From positions 3,100,001 through 3,164,000 of the forward strand of contig JAJNNQ010000006.1 of assembly GCA_027886175.1 (NCBI GenBank): 64,000 nucleotides of DNA, written 5' to 3'. A model generated the notes under the pieces. The model had not been told where the DNA came from and did not search any database. It was given only the letters and a program-made list of their open reading frames with translations. Shown one piece after another: positions 48,955 through 61,543 of the stretch. The position numbers and the translations under genes were made by a program. Positions within the stretch are counted from its first letter, which is position 1; each line of letters opens with the position of its first letter. Source of the DNA: Phylloscopus collybita (Eukaryota > Chordata > Aves > Passeriformes > Phylloscopidae).

Positions 48955-49039
48955 CAAGTGTCTAATTTTACATTCATTAATTATTTAATTAAGTACAGAT
49001 TTCATTGAGTACAGGTCTCTCCATTTGATTAGACACTTG
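48955..49039. promoter_or_regulatory. TAAT-rich block framed by an exact inverted repeat
   Basis: CAAGTGTCTAAT at 48955-48966 and its exact reverse complement ATTAGACACTTG at 49028-49039 enclose 61 bases that include TTCATTAATTATTTAATTAA. The arms contain CAAGTG/CACTTG, the core bound by NK-class homeodomain proteins, and the centre has multiple TAAT cores. This suggests a regulatory element, or a foldable hairpin with a large loop. No repeat family explains it. Confidence 0.35.
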
Positions 49040-49563
49040 CCTTGGCATTTTTCTCAGTCTGATCTCTTCTGACCAGTCTCTAAAGTGGTGGCATTAAGTG
49101 GTGATTTTTCCCCAGTTACCTACAAAAATCCTCATCATTCTGTTGAGATATTTAGACTTGACTTCAGGTACTGGGTTCCCTTTAAACAAAATTTCATTTT
49201 ATGCTTCTGTAATCCTTCAGTGTGTTACTGAATACAGCAAGACTGTCATGCATTCATAAACTGATAGCATTATAACCAGTAAGTCCATCACTGGGGAAGG
49301 ATGGGTAGGATAAAAAACCCAAGCATTATCAACTTCTGGGTTTTTATATCCACTTTTACAACAAGTGATGATTACTTTCCAGATGGGTAAAGCTGTTTTT
49401 ATCGAGAGGTTACATGAGAACCTAATTTTTCATCATAAATAAAAATTAATTTTTAAAGTCCCTGGCCTTTATGTTTTCATAAAAGTGAGGCAGCTGTTCA
49501 GAAGGCCCAGCATGGTCGTTTGTACAGCTGCCCCTGTGCACGAAAGGAAAAGCCACTATGATG
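49040..49563. other. Non-coding DNA left of a CR1 insertion
   Basis: No gene seen. The CR1 boundary near 49564 is approximate. Confidence 0.55.
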
Positions 49564-49861
49564 AGCATGTAGTGATAGGACGAGGGGGAATGGCTTTAAA
49601 TTGACAGAGGGTAGGCTCAGACTGGAGGTTAGGAAAAGAATTCTTTGCTGTGAGGGTGATGAGGCAGTGTCACAGGTTGCCCAAAGAAGTTGCGGATGCC
49701 CCATCCCTGGAAGTGTTTAAGGGCAGGAGCAGTGTTTCATGGAGCTCTGAGCAGTCTGGTCTAGTGGAAAGCGTCCCTGCCCATGGCAGGGGCATTGGAA
49801 CTGGATAATCTTTAGGATCCCTTCCAACCCAAATCATTCTATGATTCTATGATTCTATGAT
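49564..49861 (+). mobile_element. CR1 LINE, 3' end with intact tail
   Basis: Clear avian CR1 3' end: ATGTAGTGATAGGACGAGGG, the CACAGGTTGCCCAAAGAAGT and GATGCCCCATCCCTGGAAGT blocks, GGTCTAGTGGAAAGCGTCCC, and a terminal array ATTCTATG repeated nearly three times ending at about 49860. 5'-truncated. Low divergence and a complete tail make this probably the youngest CR1 copy in the window. It encodes only the last residues of the reverse-transcriptase frame. Confidence 0.95.
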
Positions 49862-51629
49862 GCCCAGCATACTGGAGCTGTAATTTACAGTCCTTGCTTA
49901 AGGAAAGCCATAAGTTCAGTAAGGTAGAGGCCTATTAGGAATTAATCCTACATCTGAAAATGCATCTAGGTGACTTATTAACTTTTCAAAGTTAATGTAT
50001 TGTGGGAATTTTATTTTAAATTCTCAATGAAGATAAAATACTTACACTCTAAAGAGGAAAAGTTGTTGAAGGGGATGTGTTCCTGCTGTACCTCTCCATG
50101 TGTATATCTAGCTAATTATGTAAGTATGGGAAAGGAAAAAAGGCTTGGAAAAAAATAAAGAAGGAAATAATCATAATGTTGAAAAGAAAGCATTTTAATT
50201 TGCCTTTCTCAAGGGCAACTACTATAATTGTAAATATAACCAAAGCTCCTTTTAAAAAATGCAACAGAAATGTTAATGGGCTGATAGAAGGAGACTTAAC
50301 CAGTTTAAAAGGGATGGCCTGACACGCAGTGTGGAAATAGTCAACTTTGCACAAGGAGTACATAGAAAATCTAATAAATCACACACTCAAGTTTGACAAT
50401 GGTAACAAAAAATAAAGGCTTCATGTTTTGAATCACTTTCTTTCTGCTTTACTTCTTGCAAGAGGCCTAGCTAAGTGAGGTGAGCAAACCGAAGGCCAAA
50501 TACTATCTTTTTTTGTTAATGGTTGAAATAATCTCTCTATTTCTTAAATAAATGTATAGGTTTTTTTAAGGCCAGAGCTAAATATTTTTAAGATCCAGAT
50601 GTGAAATGCATATTAGTGAGGCTCTCTTATTATGACAAAGTAATGTGAAAAAGTAAGATTTTGTAAAGTAATTTTTAAAAATGTCATTTAGGATGCAAAC
50701 CTCATATACTGAGTATCCAACTCCCTTGGTTTTGAATTAACTCCAAAGTTTGTTGAATTTAGTTACCTTTAAATTGTTAAACTGGAATAAAACCAATTTA
50801 ACAACATAGAAAATCATGCCTCGGCTTTTGAAAAGATCAGTGTAAATAAGAATAACCCTTTTTCTCCTTTCTTCCTTTAACCCAGCACTTTTCATTCCTT
50901 AATGAGATAGAGTATATCTAGAGTACATGTAGGACCTACTTGAAGGGTTTGCTTATCTTTCTCAGTCCTTCAGGGCTCCCAAGAGGAACTAAATCAAAGC
51001 TAATCAAACAAATTCTTACTAAATTTAACAAATAACTAGGAAGCCAGAATAATGGATGCAACCAATATGTGAACTTCAGATATAACTGTAAGACAATTAT
51101 GAGAAAGAAAAGTAGGTCAGAAAAAATAAGGCAGGAAATGCAGTGTTTTTAATGCTGTATTTATTAGCTGTCTGGGTCAGCTACTTTATCTCTTTCTAAT
51201 CATCTGTGTAAATAAGACTAGCAATGTCATATTCTTTCATTCCTGTGCTACACTGACAATTTTCATTGCTTAATGAGATCGAATGTTTCTAGGTTCTACA
51301 TATGTATACTCATTCTCCTCAACCCTTCGGGGCATCTTCCTTCCCATGATGAAAAAAATCGTCAAAGAATAATAAACAGTTTGTAGTGAATCCAGCAAAC
51401 AAGTAGGATATGCATGCAGTGCTTTAAAATTTTGCTTATAATAAAATTACACTTGAAACATGCAATACAAATCTCTGCTTGAGGTACAGAGTGTTACAAA
51501 TCAGTGCACTTGTCATTTACCCGGGAGTCTACAGTGTTGGCTACCATTGGATACAGAATATTGGATTTAATTAATGTTTCTTTATTAACACAGTGACAAA
51601 TACTGTGTTGCCTTAAACAGGAGTAGTCT
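49862..51629. other. Non-coding AT-rich DNA
   Basis: No gene or repeat recognised. Confidence 0.55.
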
Positions 51630-51687
51630 TTTTATCAATATAAACAATTACTTATATTGATAAATGGTTATGGTTATATTGATAAAA
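51630..51687. repeat. Inverted and direct repeat of a TTATATTGATAAA unit
   Basis: TTTTATCAATATAA at 51630-51643 has an exact 14-bp reverse complement at 51674-51687, and a 13-bp match at 51652-51664. The unit therefore appears once inverted and twice direct within 58 bp. It can form two alternative hairpins. No transposon ends of this kind are known to me. Confidence 0.8.
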
Positions 51688-53684
51688 GCTTACAGGGAAG
51701 ACTTTTAAAATGGACAACATGAAGCAAAATACAACAGTACTTGCCTCTGCACTTTTCCCACCTCCATGCAATGCAGTTTACACATAACTTTCTTATAACT
51801 TATTTTATTGCCTTTCTCGAAGTAGCTATCTCACAGATAGAGCAGCTCCTTTGATTCCCAGTCCAAAGAATTGAAAAAAACATAGAATATCATCCCAAAC
51901 CAAGAATCTTTTCAAGACTCTGGGGTAACATTCCCAGAACATTAAGGTCAAGACAATGCTTTATTTGCTTGGGGTGGAAGGGAAACAGAAGGTAAAATAT
52001 TAAGACTCAGAGGCAGACTAAAATAACAGAGAAACCAGTCAAATATCCAGGAGCAGCAAGATTGGGACCACTCAGAGTTGAATATTCCCATGTGGAAAGG
52101 CATAATCCTTAGGAGAAAGTAGATTTGAGCAAATTTGCAAAGAACTCACTCTGTAAAAGACATGAATATTAGCATTATGGTGATGCTGGTATTATCATGG
52201 GAATGTTGATATTGGGGGTGAGGAGTGAAACTCTTAATCTAGCAGAGTAAACCAAATACCTTACAAATCACAGAAAATGTGAAAAAATAGATTAATCTTT
52301 TCAATTCTAAATATTAATTCCTGGAAAGTGCCTGTAACTCTCTCAAATACATTCCCGACACTTTTGCCAGGAACAAATACTTCCTGCCATTGTAACCTTC
52401 ATACTGTTACATTTTTAGGTTTCTTAAACATTGTCATCAAAGGCTGACTGGTTAATTTTATATCTGTCTGGAACAGGAATGTCTTTTTTTGCTGTCCTTA
52501 GTCTACATATATTTTTTTTCAATCATTTTTCATTCACATGGATTAGTTAAATACATAAAAAGAGAATGATTTGTCTCTGATGATGCTAATTAAGTTAATA
52601 CATATTTCATTATCACATTTTATATGTACCTTTTAAACTGGTTTTACCCACTCACATGCTTAATGACTGTGACTCTTAGATCTTGACCGAAGTTCACACT
52701 CTGGGTTTGCCTCCCTCTGCTTGGTTTAGCAAGGTGATGCGAAACTGTGACATCTCCTTGTTAGATTGCTGCCACTTTCAACTTTACAAGTCCACATGTG
52801 ATCTACTGTCCTGCTCTGTGACTGCTTTCACCCCTCCTCTTTTTCTTCTGTCACTGTCACCTCCATCATCACACTATTGATCACTAAGGTCCATAAATAA
52901 CCCATTTATTCTCTTTAAGACTTCCTTCTTTGTGAATTTGTAGAGGTGCACTACTTCCAAAGGTCTCTCTTTTCCTCATTCAAAGCATTTTCAGAATGTG
53001 GATTTCATTATGTCTACCTTTAGGAAGTCCTAGTCACCCTAAGAACTTTTTATAATCATTTAGACAAAAAGGTGTATGCAGAAATTGATGCACTTCTATC
53101 TTAAATGTCTACTTTAAGTTTAGATTAATTAACCACAACTAGCACTTACAGGGAGGATTAGATGATCTGTTCAGACTTGGAAATATCAAATTTCTAGATT
53201 GAGAGCACAAGACTTCTACTCCTGTTGGAATTTTGCTCAGTAAACAGCCGGCCAAATTCATCCACTGCTATACAAGTTATGGTAAATACATTTGTTCTGG
53301 GTTAGCAATATTGTTGATGTCCCATCTCAGCACAACAATCCCTTTTCTGTAACCATGGGAAGATTTTTTTGCTGTTAGGCTTCTTTCTACAATGAACCCT
53401 CCAATTTTGATTCCTTGACCATAGATGAGCCAGAATTATGTGTTGCCATGACTGCGGTGATGATGTGAGTTCAGATATGTGCAAGACATAACCAGTTAAT
53501 AATATCTTTCATCCCCTGATCTTACTCTGGACCTTTCATATCTGGGCAGCTATGATCTGTCAGAGCAGATTCTGTGTGGCTGACAGCAGGCAAATTGTTT
53601 TGCTGTTTAGCACTAATAAATTAAAGCAAGATATAATGCATATTAATATTAACATAACCTATTAAAATTATAGGCTTTTCTGAG
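51688..53684. other. Non-coding AT-rich DNA
   Basis: No gene or clear repeat recognised. Confidence 0.55.
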
Positions 53685-54417
53685 AACTTGGGTGGCCAAG
53701 GATGTGGAGAGAAAGCTGGCTGAACCACCTGGTTCAAAGATCACTGGCACAAAGTCCAGCTGGAGGCCAGTCACCAGCTTTATATCACGGGGCAGTTTTG
53801 CAGAATAGGGTCTGAGGGTCCTGGGAGGCAACAGCCTGCCCATGATCCAACAATGTCCAAGGCAAACAGATATATTAGGTGGAGTGCTGCCAGCAGACCA
53901 AAGGTGGTGAATCTTCCCCTCCACCCAGAGCAAGTGAGACGCATGAGGAGTGACTGGTCCAGTTTGGGGCTTCCCTGTACAAGAGAGATAAAGACATACT
54001 GTAGAGAATCTAGGGAAGGGCTACTGAGGTAGGGGACTGAAGTCTCTGTCATACGAGGAGAGGCTGAGAGTGCTAAGACTGAGCAGCCTGGAGATAAGCA
54101 GGCTCAGGGGATCTTATCAATGTGTATAAACACATAACTTGAGGAAAAGAAGAAGACAGCTAGACTTTAGTCAGTGCTACACAGTGATAGGGCAAGAGAC
54201 AATGATCATAAATCAGAAGACATGAAATTCCTTCTGAACACAAGAAGGCTCTTGTTTTTCTGTGATAGTGCTCAAGCCTAGAGAGCTTGTATACTTTCCA
54301 TCTGTAAAGATGCTGAAAACCTTTTTAGTCATGGTTCTAGGCAACCTGGTCTTTGAATATACTGGATTAGATGATCTGCAGTGGTCTGTGTCAACCTCAA
54401 CCATTCTGTCATTCTTC
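53685..54417 (+). mobile_element. CR1 LINE, internally deleted 3' part
   Basis: Blocks follow CR1 order: GTCCAGCTGGAGGCCAGTCA (reverse-transcriptase region), then after an apparent deletion the GACTGGTCCAGTTTGGGGCT block, GAGGAGAGGCTGAGAGTGCT, the ACAGTGATAGGGCAAGAGAC block, and GGATTAGATGATCTGCAGTG near the 3' end, with a decayed tail ATTCTGTCATTCTT at about 54404-54417. Frames are broken. It is older than the 49564 copy. Confidence 0.85.
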
Positions 54418-55084
54418 AAAGTTGGCATAGGATTTATTAAGTATAACACATGCAATACGTCAGTTGCCACGAAGGAATAGGCCATGAATTATCATATATT
54501 AGTGGTATCTGGACATTTAATTTTTGGTGCAATTCAGATAATTACAAAGTTACTGAAGTGGTAGTGTTAGAAAAAGTGTCACAAATGGTTTGTGCAGGAT
54601 GGTTTGTGCAACACCACTTAGAATACTTGTATTATTTTAATTTTCTGATACTTGATAAATCAACATAGTTATTGATGTACTTGCTCTTTTGAATTGGGGC
54701 TCATATCTTGTCTTCTGCTAGAAGACAAATGGATATATGTGATTATAGCTGTTATTAATGATGTGGAAATAGATATTTTGAGTTGTGCATGTCTTATTCA
54801 GAACCTGTTACTGTAGAGAGACTTAAGTGATAGTCTGGACAAAATTCTGTCAAATTTGTTTCTAGTGAAGCAGAGTTGCACATTTTACTGAGTTTGCTTT
54901 TTATTTATATATTTATTTTTGGGACACAAAAGTTGGAATCATGGAATATGCATGTGGCATGGCTGCTGCTGTTAACAAACACAACCTTGGAAAGAAAAGA
55001 CAGAGAGGAAACTTAGAGATTCCTTACAAGGATGGATGGTTCCTCAAAAGGATTGAAGTGAGGAAGGAAGAAGAGGCTCTGATC
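54418..55084. other. Non-coding DNA between two CR1 copies
   Basis: AT-rich unique DNA with nothing recognisable. The left boundary of the next CR1 is uncertain by some tens of bases. Confidence 0.55.
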
Positions 55085-55350
55085 TGAACCCAAGAGAATG
55101 GTCTGAAGTTGTGTGAGGGGGGTTAGGCTGGATATTAGAAAAAGATTCTCCACTCAGAGAGTGAGTGGAAAGTGGAAAAGGATCCCCAGGGAAGTGGCCA
55201 CAGCACGAAGCCTGACAGAGTTCAAGAAGCTCTTGAACAATACTCTCAAACACATGGCGTGATTTCGGGGGTTGTTCTGTGCAGGGCCAGGAGCTTAATG
55301 GTGCTTTTAGGTCCCTTTCAGCTCAGGATATTCTGTGATTCTGTGATTCT
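55085..55350 (+). mobile_element. CR1 LINE, 3'-terminal fragment
   Basis: GGCTGGATATTAGAAAAAGA, CCCAGGGAAGTGGCCACAGC, CTGACAGAGTTCAAGAAGCT and a tail of CTGTGATTCTGTGATTCT ending at 55350 identify a CR1 3' end of a different subfamily from the 49564 copy: the tail unit is ATTCTGTG rather than ATTCTATG. Confidence 0.9.
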
Positions 55351-57393
55351 CATTGTTATTATTGTTATGTAAACTTAAGATCATACCTAAGGACTGGATT
55401 TTACTCATAATCTTGAATTTATTATCTCCCACCCTATTTTCTTGTAGTATGGCTATAGATACAAAAATTAAAAAAGCTCTTTCTGGACTAATCCACACAG
55501 CCTGTTGCAAAATCACTCACATCTCTCAACACAAGTTTGATGTTTATAATTAATCATGAGCAAAAGAAAATATATGCTTAAGTGCAAGGTCACTTTGAAA
55601 TTGGATCTATACATGCTACTTGCCTTTGATTTAATGTCTCTGGCCCTATGACCCTCACCTTCCCTCTGTATGATGTCTGACTACTTGCATTGTTTCACAA
55701 ATTAGATCCTGACTCCTTGAGTGACTTTTTTCCTGTCCTTGGACAACATCAGTGTTTGGTGCTAGTGAGTACCATTATTCTGCAAATTAATAGAAACAAG
55801 AGTATCAGATGGATATATAGCCTATGGTTTGCAGCTGAGCAGCTCAGAACCTGCCTGGGAGAAGGTTCATGAGCTTTGTCTTTCTTTGTGCTCTTTTGGC
55901 CTAATCTATAAATCTTTATTCATGTCCACAGTATCTTTACCTGTGCAAGAACTGGTTTGTAACACACAAAGTTATAAATTACTTAAGAGGATCTGTTGTT
56001 AGCCAAAATTTTTATGTTATTTCAGTGTGAAATGCAATTAAATTGTGTTTTGAATCTTAATACTTAAATCTAAACTTTGAATCTTCAGTTCTCATTTTTT
56101 TTCTGATGGTGGGTGGTGAGATCAAATAGGATTTCACCTTCTCATGCATCAAATTGACCTCTTTTCTAATTAATGAGTGTGAGAATCTACAGAACTTGTG
56201 ACTCGTGGGGACATTTCTTTTATTGGAGAATATATAAACATTTACAGCACTAAAGCATCGTTTCAGATGAACTTAGGTGAATGTTTGGCAGAAAAATTCC
56301 TCCTAAATGAGCAGACCAGAACAGTACCATTAAATCACATCTCTTCAACACCCCTCTGCTGCCTCATATCTCATTGCATTTTAAAGACTTTATGTTTCTG
56401 AACTTGATTGAGCACAGTACAGAGGCCACATTCATCCTGTGTACTTCACGTACATAACCAAGACAATTAAGTCAGAAGATGTTGTCTTTAGCTTTGTCTG
56501 TGGGCAACAGAGGCAGGCACTTCTAGAAGACAATCCAGGCCTTAGATGTAATAAATTACACTCTGGCATGGCCTGTTCTCTTTATATAGTAGAAATTAAG
56601 GTTAGGGTGATCATGAAATGTCTACTTCAGCTTTACATGGATGCCACAAGAGCTGCACAGTTAATAAGTCAGTGGAACTCATCCTCTCCTCCTTTTTAAA
56701 CCCCAGATGCTCTGTAGTTACAGATGTTGGGAACAGATGTATGCTGTCCATCAGTTACAGATTTTGGGAACAGATGTGCATTGTCCTTCAGTCAACAATG
56801 TTGACTGCCAGGTGGAGCATCCCACACTGCCCTAATGGAGATAATGCATCATAATGTGACAGTAGCTAGCCATGAATGAGCAGTTCCAACAGCTGTTTAT
56901 ACCCTTTTATGGTTTAATTTTTTTCTAATTCCTACTGCAAAAGTGCTTCATCTCATGAAGTCAATATATATAACCCCCCCCCAAATATGTGGTTGAAATT
57001 CTCACTTGCAGCACTTTATCATGAGTTTTAGTGGTTTTAGGTCTCAGATCTTTCCTCCTGTTGATTTGCCTTCTTCATATCTTCTACAGCTAGCTCAATT
57101 CTACATTAGCTACATTCAACATCTACTTTAAATCTGTAACCTAGACAGGCAGTATTCTGGCTATCACAGGGGCTTCCTCTTGGCATATTTTGTTCACTGG
57201 GTGCTGTTCAGAAAGGCGTAAAGATTTTTAGTTTTGTTTGGCTTTGTTTTGCCCGTTTGTTTTAAATAGTCAAATAGGGAAGTTATATTGGTTTGGATTG
57301 ATTTATTTATTTATTATCTGAGAACAGTCTATACTGCAAAATGCAGAAGGTCTGAATAGGTCTGAAAGGGCTTCTTATCTTCCTTCAATTCTG

Positions 57394-57394
<1 letters not shown>
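55351..57394. other. Non-coding DNA with a short minisatellite
   Basis: No gene supported. A 37-bp unit repeats 2.4 times at 56716-56805. Two strong donor-like sites (GTTCAG/GTAAGT near 57629 and GCTGAG/GTAAGG near 57776) lie just beyond, without convincing exons. Confidence 0.5.
56716..56805. repeat. 37-bp tandem repeat, 2.4 copies
   Basis: AGTTACAGATGTTGGGAACA at 56716 recurs as AGTTACAGATTTTGGGAACA at 56753, and a third partial, diverged copy begins at 56790. The last contains the 15-bp palindrome GTCAACAATGTTGAC (56791-56805). Confidence 0.8.

Positions 57395-57430
<36 letters not shown>
57395..57430. repeat. Poly(T) tract
   Basis: 36 T in a row, flanked by GC and AAATG. It is not attached to an identifiable retroposon. 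Confidence 0.95.
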
Positions 57431-57434
<4 letters not shown>

Positions 57435-57930
57435 GAGTGCAGGGTTTGAGGTATGCTTTTAAAAGCTGTCATCCTGATGGGAGAAAATATTGGTGCTCTA
57501 GTAGGTAAGAGTAGAGAGAGTTATACGTTTTTTGCTGCTACTTACTGCCAAAGTCATCTGAGGTCAACATTAATCATACATGTAGGAACAAATTGTGTCA
57601 TTTAGGGTGTGTTTACACTCCTGGGTTCAGGTAAGTGCAAGAACCTTTGTTCATGTTCTGAGTTACAAGTAAAAAAGCCTTTGAACTTTGCTGGTCTTCT
57701 GGCTGAATCAGTAAATCTTGTCTCTCCAAAGGACTTATTATACCAAGGTTACATGTCTTCCAAAGTCAGGCTGAGGTAAGGCAAGTGACACGTGGTCATA
57801 AGCATCTGAGAGAGCAAAGCCCACAGGTGCCACTGGCTACTGTCATACGCTGAATTTTTGGCACTACATACAGTAGTCCTGTAGTCCATTGTTCTTGATA
57901 TTATAGAAAAATTTATCAAATATCTATAGT

Positions 57931-58005
57931 GGAAAGAGGAAGGAAATAAAGAAGGAAAGAAGAAAGAGGGAAAGAGAGAGAGAAAAAAAAAAAAGAAAGA
58001 GAGGA

Positions 58006-58069
<64 letters not shown>

Positions 58070-58070
58070 A
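57931..58070 (+). repeat. (GAAA)n homopurine tract
   Basis: About 140 bp almost purely of purine: an irregular GGAAA/AGAG section followed by about 17 perfect AAAG units. It gives an artefactual serine-phenylalanine frame on the minus strand. Confidence 0.95.
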
Positions 58071-60880
58071 TATCTAGACAAATATTAGCATAGATTATTC
58101 AACAGCTGTGCACATGAGGGGCATACATACCCTACATTTCAATCCTATAATTCACTGATGTTTTTGTGAGTTAGAAACAACTCCACAAAATCTGTCCCAT
58201 AATTTACAGGCAAGCTTTGGCACTCACATCTGATGCAACTGTTGACTGGTTTAAATAAAGTGTCATTCTCATCTTTTACAGAAGGTTTTAAGAACAACTA
58301 CTTTATTTCATTTTCAACTGTTGTAACACAAGTGACAAATAATAAAACAAGACAGTAGTTCCCATAAAACCTTTTAACATTGCCAGCTTTCTCCTTGACA
58401 GTCAAACTAAGTGGGAAAAACTCCCATCAGGTAGCAGGTGCTCACTGGAGGATGTGGGTCCACAAAGCAGTGTGTGATGCTGATACTCCTTTCAGTTAAT
58501 TGGAGGGAATACAAAGTGTTAAAGTTTTTGTAAAATGATGCTTTGAGTTGGCATTTCCCCCTTCTTTCAATCATGCTAAATGATATTTAGTTAGATGGGG
58601 CCCACAGACATGATGAGTCTGTCACCACATAATTTCCAAAGTACAGCATAAATAATATTTTTTTATTGGAGTTGGACACAAATTTATTTCTTGTGCATGC
58701 TTAAATGGCAGTTGGTGTTTTAATTTTGGCTATATGCAGTTAGTAGTATGGCCAGCATATCTGCCAGAAAAATCGAAAGAAGGTTAGCTTAACCATTTGT
58801 ATAACTACAGTGTGGACCTCCTTAAAGAAAGAAAACTGTTTCAAGGAAGAAAGAGAAATGTTTAAAATGATGGATAACAGCAAATACTTCCATCAGAAAG
58901 CACTGCATCAGTAGAGACTAGCATCAAAGGTTTCTTGTCTCAAACCTCTTTCTCTGTGGCTCAGTGCTAAAGTCTTCTCACCAACTTTTTCTACTCTTAT
59001 CACCTTTAAGGAATGCAGCAAGTGGACTAAAAAAGTAGCTCATGCTGCCATAGACCTTGAACCACTAAATTTTGAAAACTTAGGGTGTACTTCAGGAGTG
59101 GCCCAACCAAGATCACAGAATCCCAGTTTCTTGACTTCTAGAGCCCTGGCCTTAGTGGTGATTAAATGCATTGTTCAAACTGACTTCAGGTGATACCACC
59201 TGGAGGTCATGTACACTGGTTGTTGACTGATAAAATAGTCCTAAATATGAAGCTCAGAATGATTACTAATTACCGATTAGTAATTTATACATTATTTAGC
59301 AGAAGTGCGTGCTAGATCAGTTTTCTTCATTGCATGTCACCAAAGGATACTTGAGGTCTTTGTGGCTGAAAGTCTCCATTTACTCTGCAGTCAAAATGCA
59401 CACTTATACTGACTTAAATGTCTGTTCTGAAGGTCTAAAAACTGAGTGACCTGAATGTCTCCAATTGTCCCTGGAAATATGTTTTTTATTAAAATTTGTA
59501 TCCAAATTAGAAATACAGAAAATCTAGGTTGATTTTAACTATCCACATGCTTCACTTTCAGTGCAATTTTAATCACTGGGACAGAACATTAGTAATGATT
59601 ATAACTAAATACTATAAACTGAAACTTGGTAGAAAGATCAAGAACTCTAAAAAGACATGTGAAAACTCATTGCACTGTTTTCTTAAAAATTCTATATTGC
59701 TTACTAATAAAAGGAATAATTTATCTTTATAATTATTTAAATAATAAAATTATCCCTATTATGTTCCCCTAAGTCCTAAGGCTAGAAGATACTGTTAGAG
59801 AAAAGAAAATGAAAATCACATGGAATTATTCCTAAATATTTCTATTAATTACAGTACACCTGCGAGTTATGTATTCAGAGTTGAAAGATTTTTTGTTGTT
59901 TTGCATTACTCAGGAGGAATTTGAATTTTGGCTTGAATTTTCATCACATAAAGCTGTTAAAAAGAAGGAGGGAATCAACGGAATTCCATAGTACAGAAGA
60001 CTGAAATAATGTAGGGCAGTCAAGTACAAGCATCTGCCTCAGGGAACAACCTTCAGCAATATTTCAGGGGACTTCTAGTCATATTGCATGCCCCTATTTG
60101 GCATGAACAACTGAAAACTACTGGCAGGTCACAGCTAAATAACTTGTGGACATGCTTGTCAATATGGTTTGTTTCAGAAAATTAATGGCAGAAGACTGAT
60201 GACAAGAGAGAGTCATTAGATCATGTACTCCCAACTGGGACTTGAGTTTTCAACTTCTGGTGTGTTTTCACTAAGAACATCTGTTTTTTCAAAACATCCT
60301 TGATGCTGGATGATAAAATATGTATTCATGGAAGTAGGTTTTTAAGTTAGCCCTTAGTCCATGTATTTTACATATTAAAGCAGGTGATTTAAAGACAGCG
60401 GTTAATCCACCAATTTACAAATAATTATCATGCTGAGAAACTCAACAGAAAAATACACTGAGGAAGACAGATTATGAAGAAAGAGTAAAAAATAAGAGAG
60501 TGGGTACCACTGGCCAGACACTTGTTCCTAGAGGATGCAGTATCTGTCTGCAAGCAATTGAATTGTGTAAACATCTAGGATGCACAGGATTTGCTTAGAA
60601 AGGTCCAAGGGAACACAACAAGAAACAACTGAATGAAAATGAACCAAGAAAAAATGCAGGCTTTACAGTAATAAAACTTTCTGTGAGGTCTATTAGTCCA
60701 TAGTAACCTCCCTGAGGAAGAATTGGGAGCCCACCACGTGAATAATTTAATACTGTACTGGATAAAGCACTTGAGAATATCCTGTAGGAAACAATCACGT
60801 ACTGATGGATGAGCTACATGCCTACATTGCATGGAGTTCTCATGAATTTGAGGGCCAGGCTCCTCAGTGTACAACAGGAC
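58071..60880. other. Non-coding AT-rich DNA
   Basis: No gene or clear repeat recognised. Frames near 60575-60874 on the minus strand have no recognisable domain and run up to the LTR. Confidence 0.55.
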
Positions 60881-61543
60881 TGTGGGGGCGACGACGCGGG
60901 CAGGCAGTGGACTTGATTGCTGTGAGAGCTGTTTTTTTTTTTTAATGAAGCATCAGTCTCATCACAGAATTTAAAGTAAGGTAGCAGTTTACAGCACTTA
61001 TGTATAGCACAGCAGTAGCAACAACAGCAGCTCCACGCAACTCCAGCAGCAGCCCACAATCGCCCCCAGCAGCAACCCCAGTAGCAGTTTACAATGGTCC
61101 CCTGCAAAGCTCTTTACAATAGCTAGCTAGCTCCTGATTTCTCAGTTACAAAGCATCTTAAAGACTTTTCAGCCAATAGTATATTACTAAAAATTACAGA
61201 CAGTTGTTTTAACCAATCAAATTAAGCACACGAACACCTATTTCAAACAATAGTTGTTTGTAAGCTTCTCTATTAACAATACACAATACTCTTATTAAGC
61301 TTAAGACCTTCTACTATCTTCTCTGGCATATGTTTTTTGCAGTGCTATGACTTATTCAGCTAAACTTAAAAACTCGGCCTTTGTTTTCCATGTCCTTGTT
61401 CGCTATACTATTATATACTACTGTATCTTTCTTAGTTCTAAACTTTTCTCACTTGCTGCAAATTCTGAGATCTCAGCTTTTTCTGTTTGAGGCCCGTTTC
61501 TTCAGCTCCTAAAAATCTTCTTTTGCTTTTAGGGTTTTCCACA
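60881..61543 (-). mobile_element. Endogenous retrovirus LTR (3' LTR, minus strand)
   Basis: The 663-bp segment begins on the minus strand with TGTGGAAAAC (at 61543) and ends with CCCCCACA (at 60881), so it has the TG...CA ends and a 5-bp terminal inverted repeat (TGTGG/CCACA) of retroviral LTRs. Read on the minus strand it has two ATTGG (CCAAT-type) boxes, a TATACATAA-like element, an ATTAAA polyadenylation signal just before an A-run, and a GC-rich U5 end. Directly upstream on the same strand is a polypurine tract (GAGAGGGGGAAT), which marks this as the 3' LTR with internal sequence still attached, not a solo LTR. No target-site duplication pairs across it, as expected if only one LTR remains. 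An avian LTR retrovirus is clear; the exact class is not. Confidence 0.85.

Noticed and set aside
57749..58081. 110-codon minus-strand frame with serine-phenylalanine repeats
   Set aside because: It is produced by the GAAA homopurine tract.
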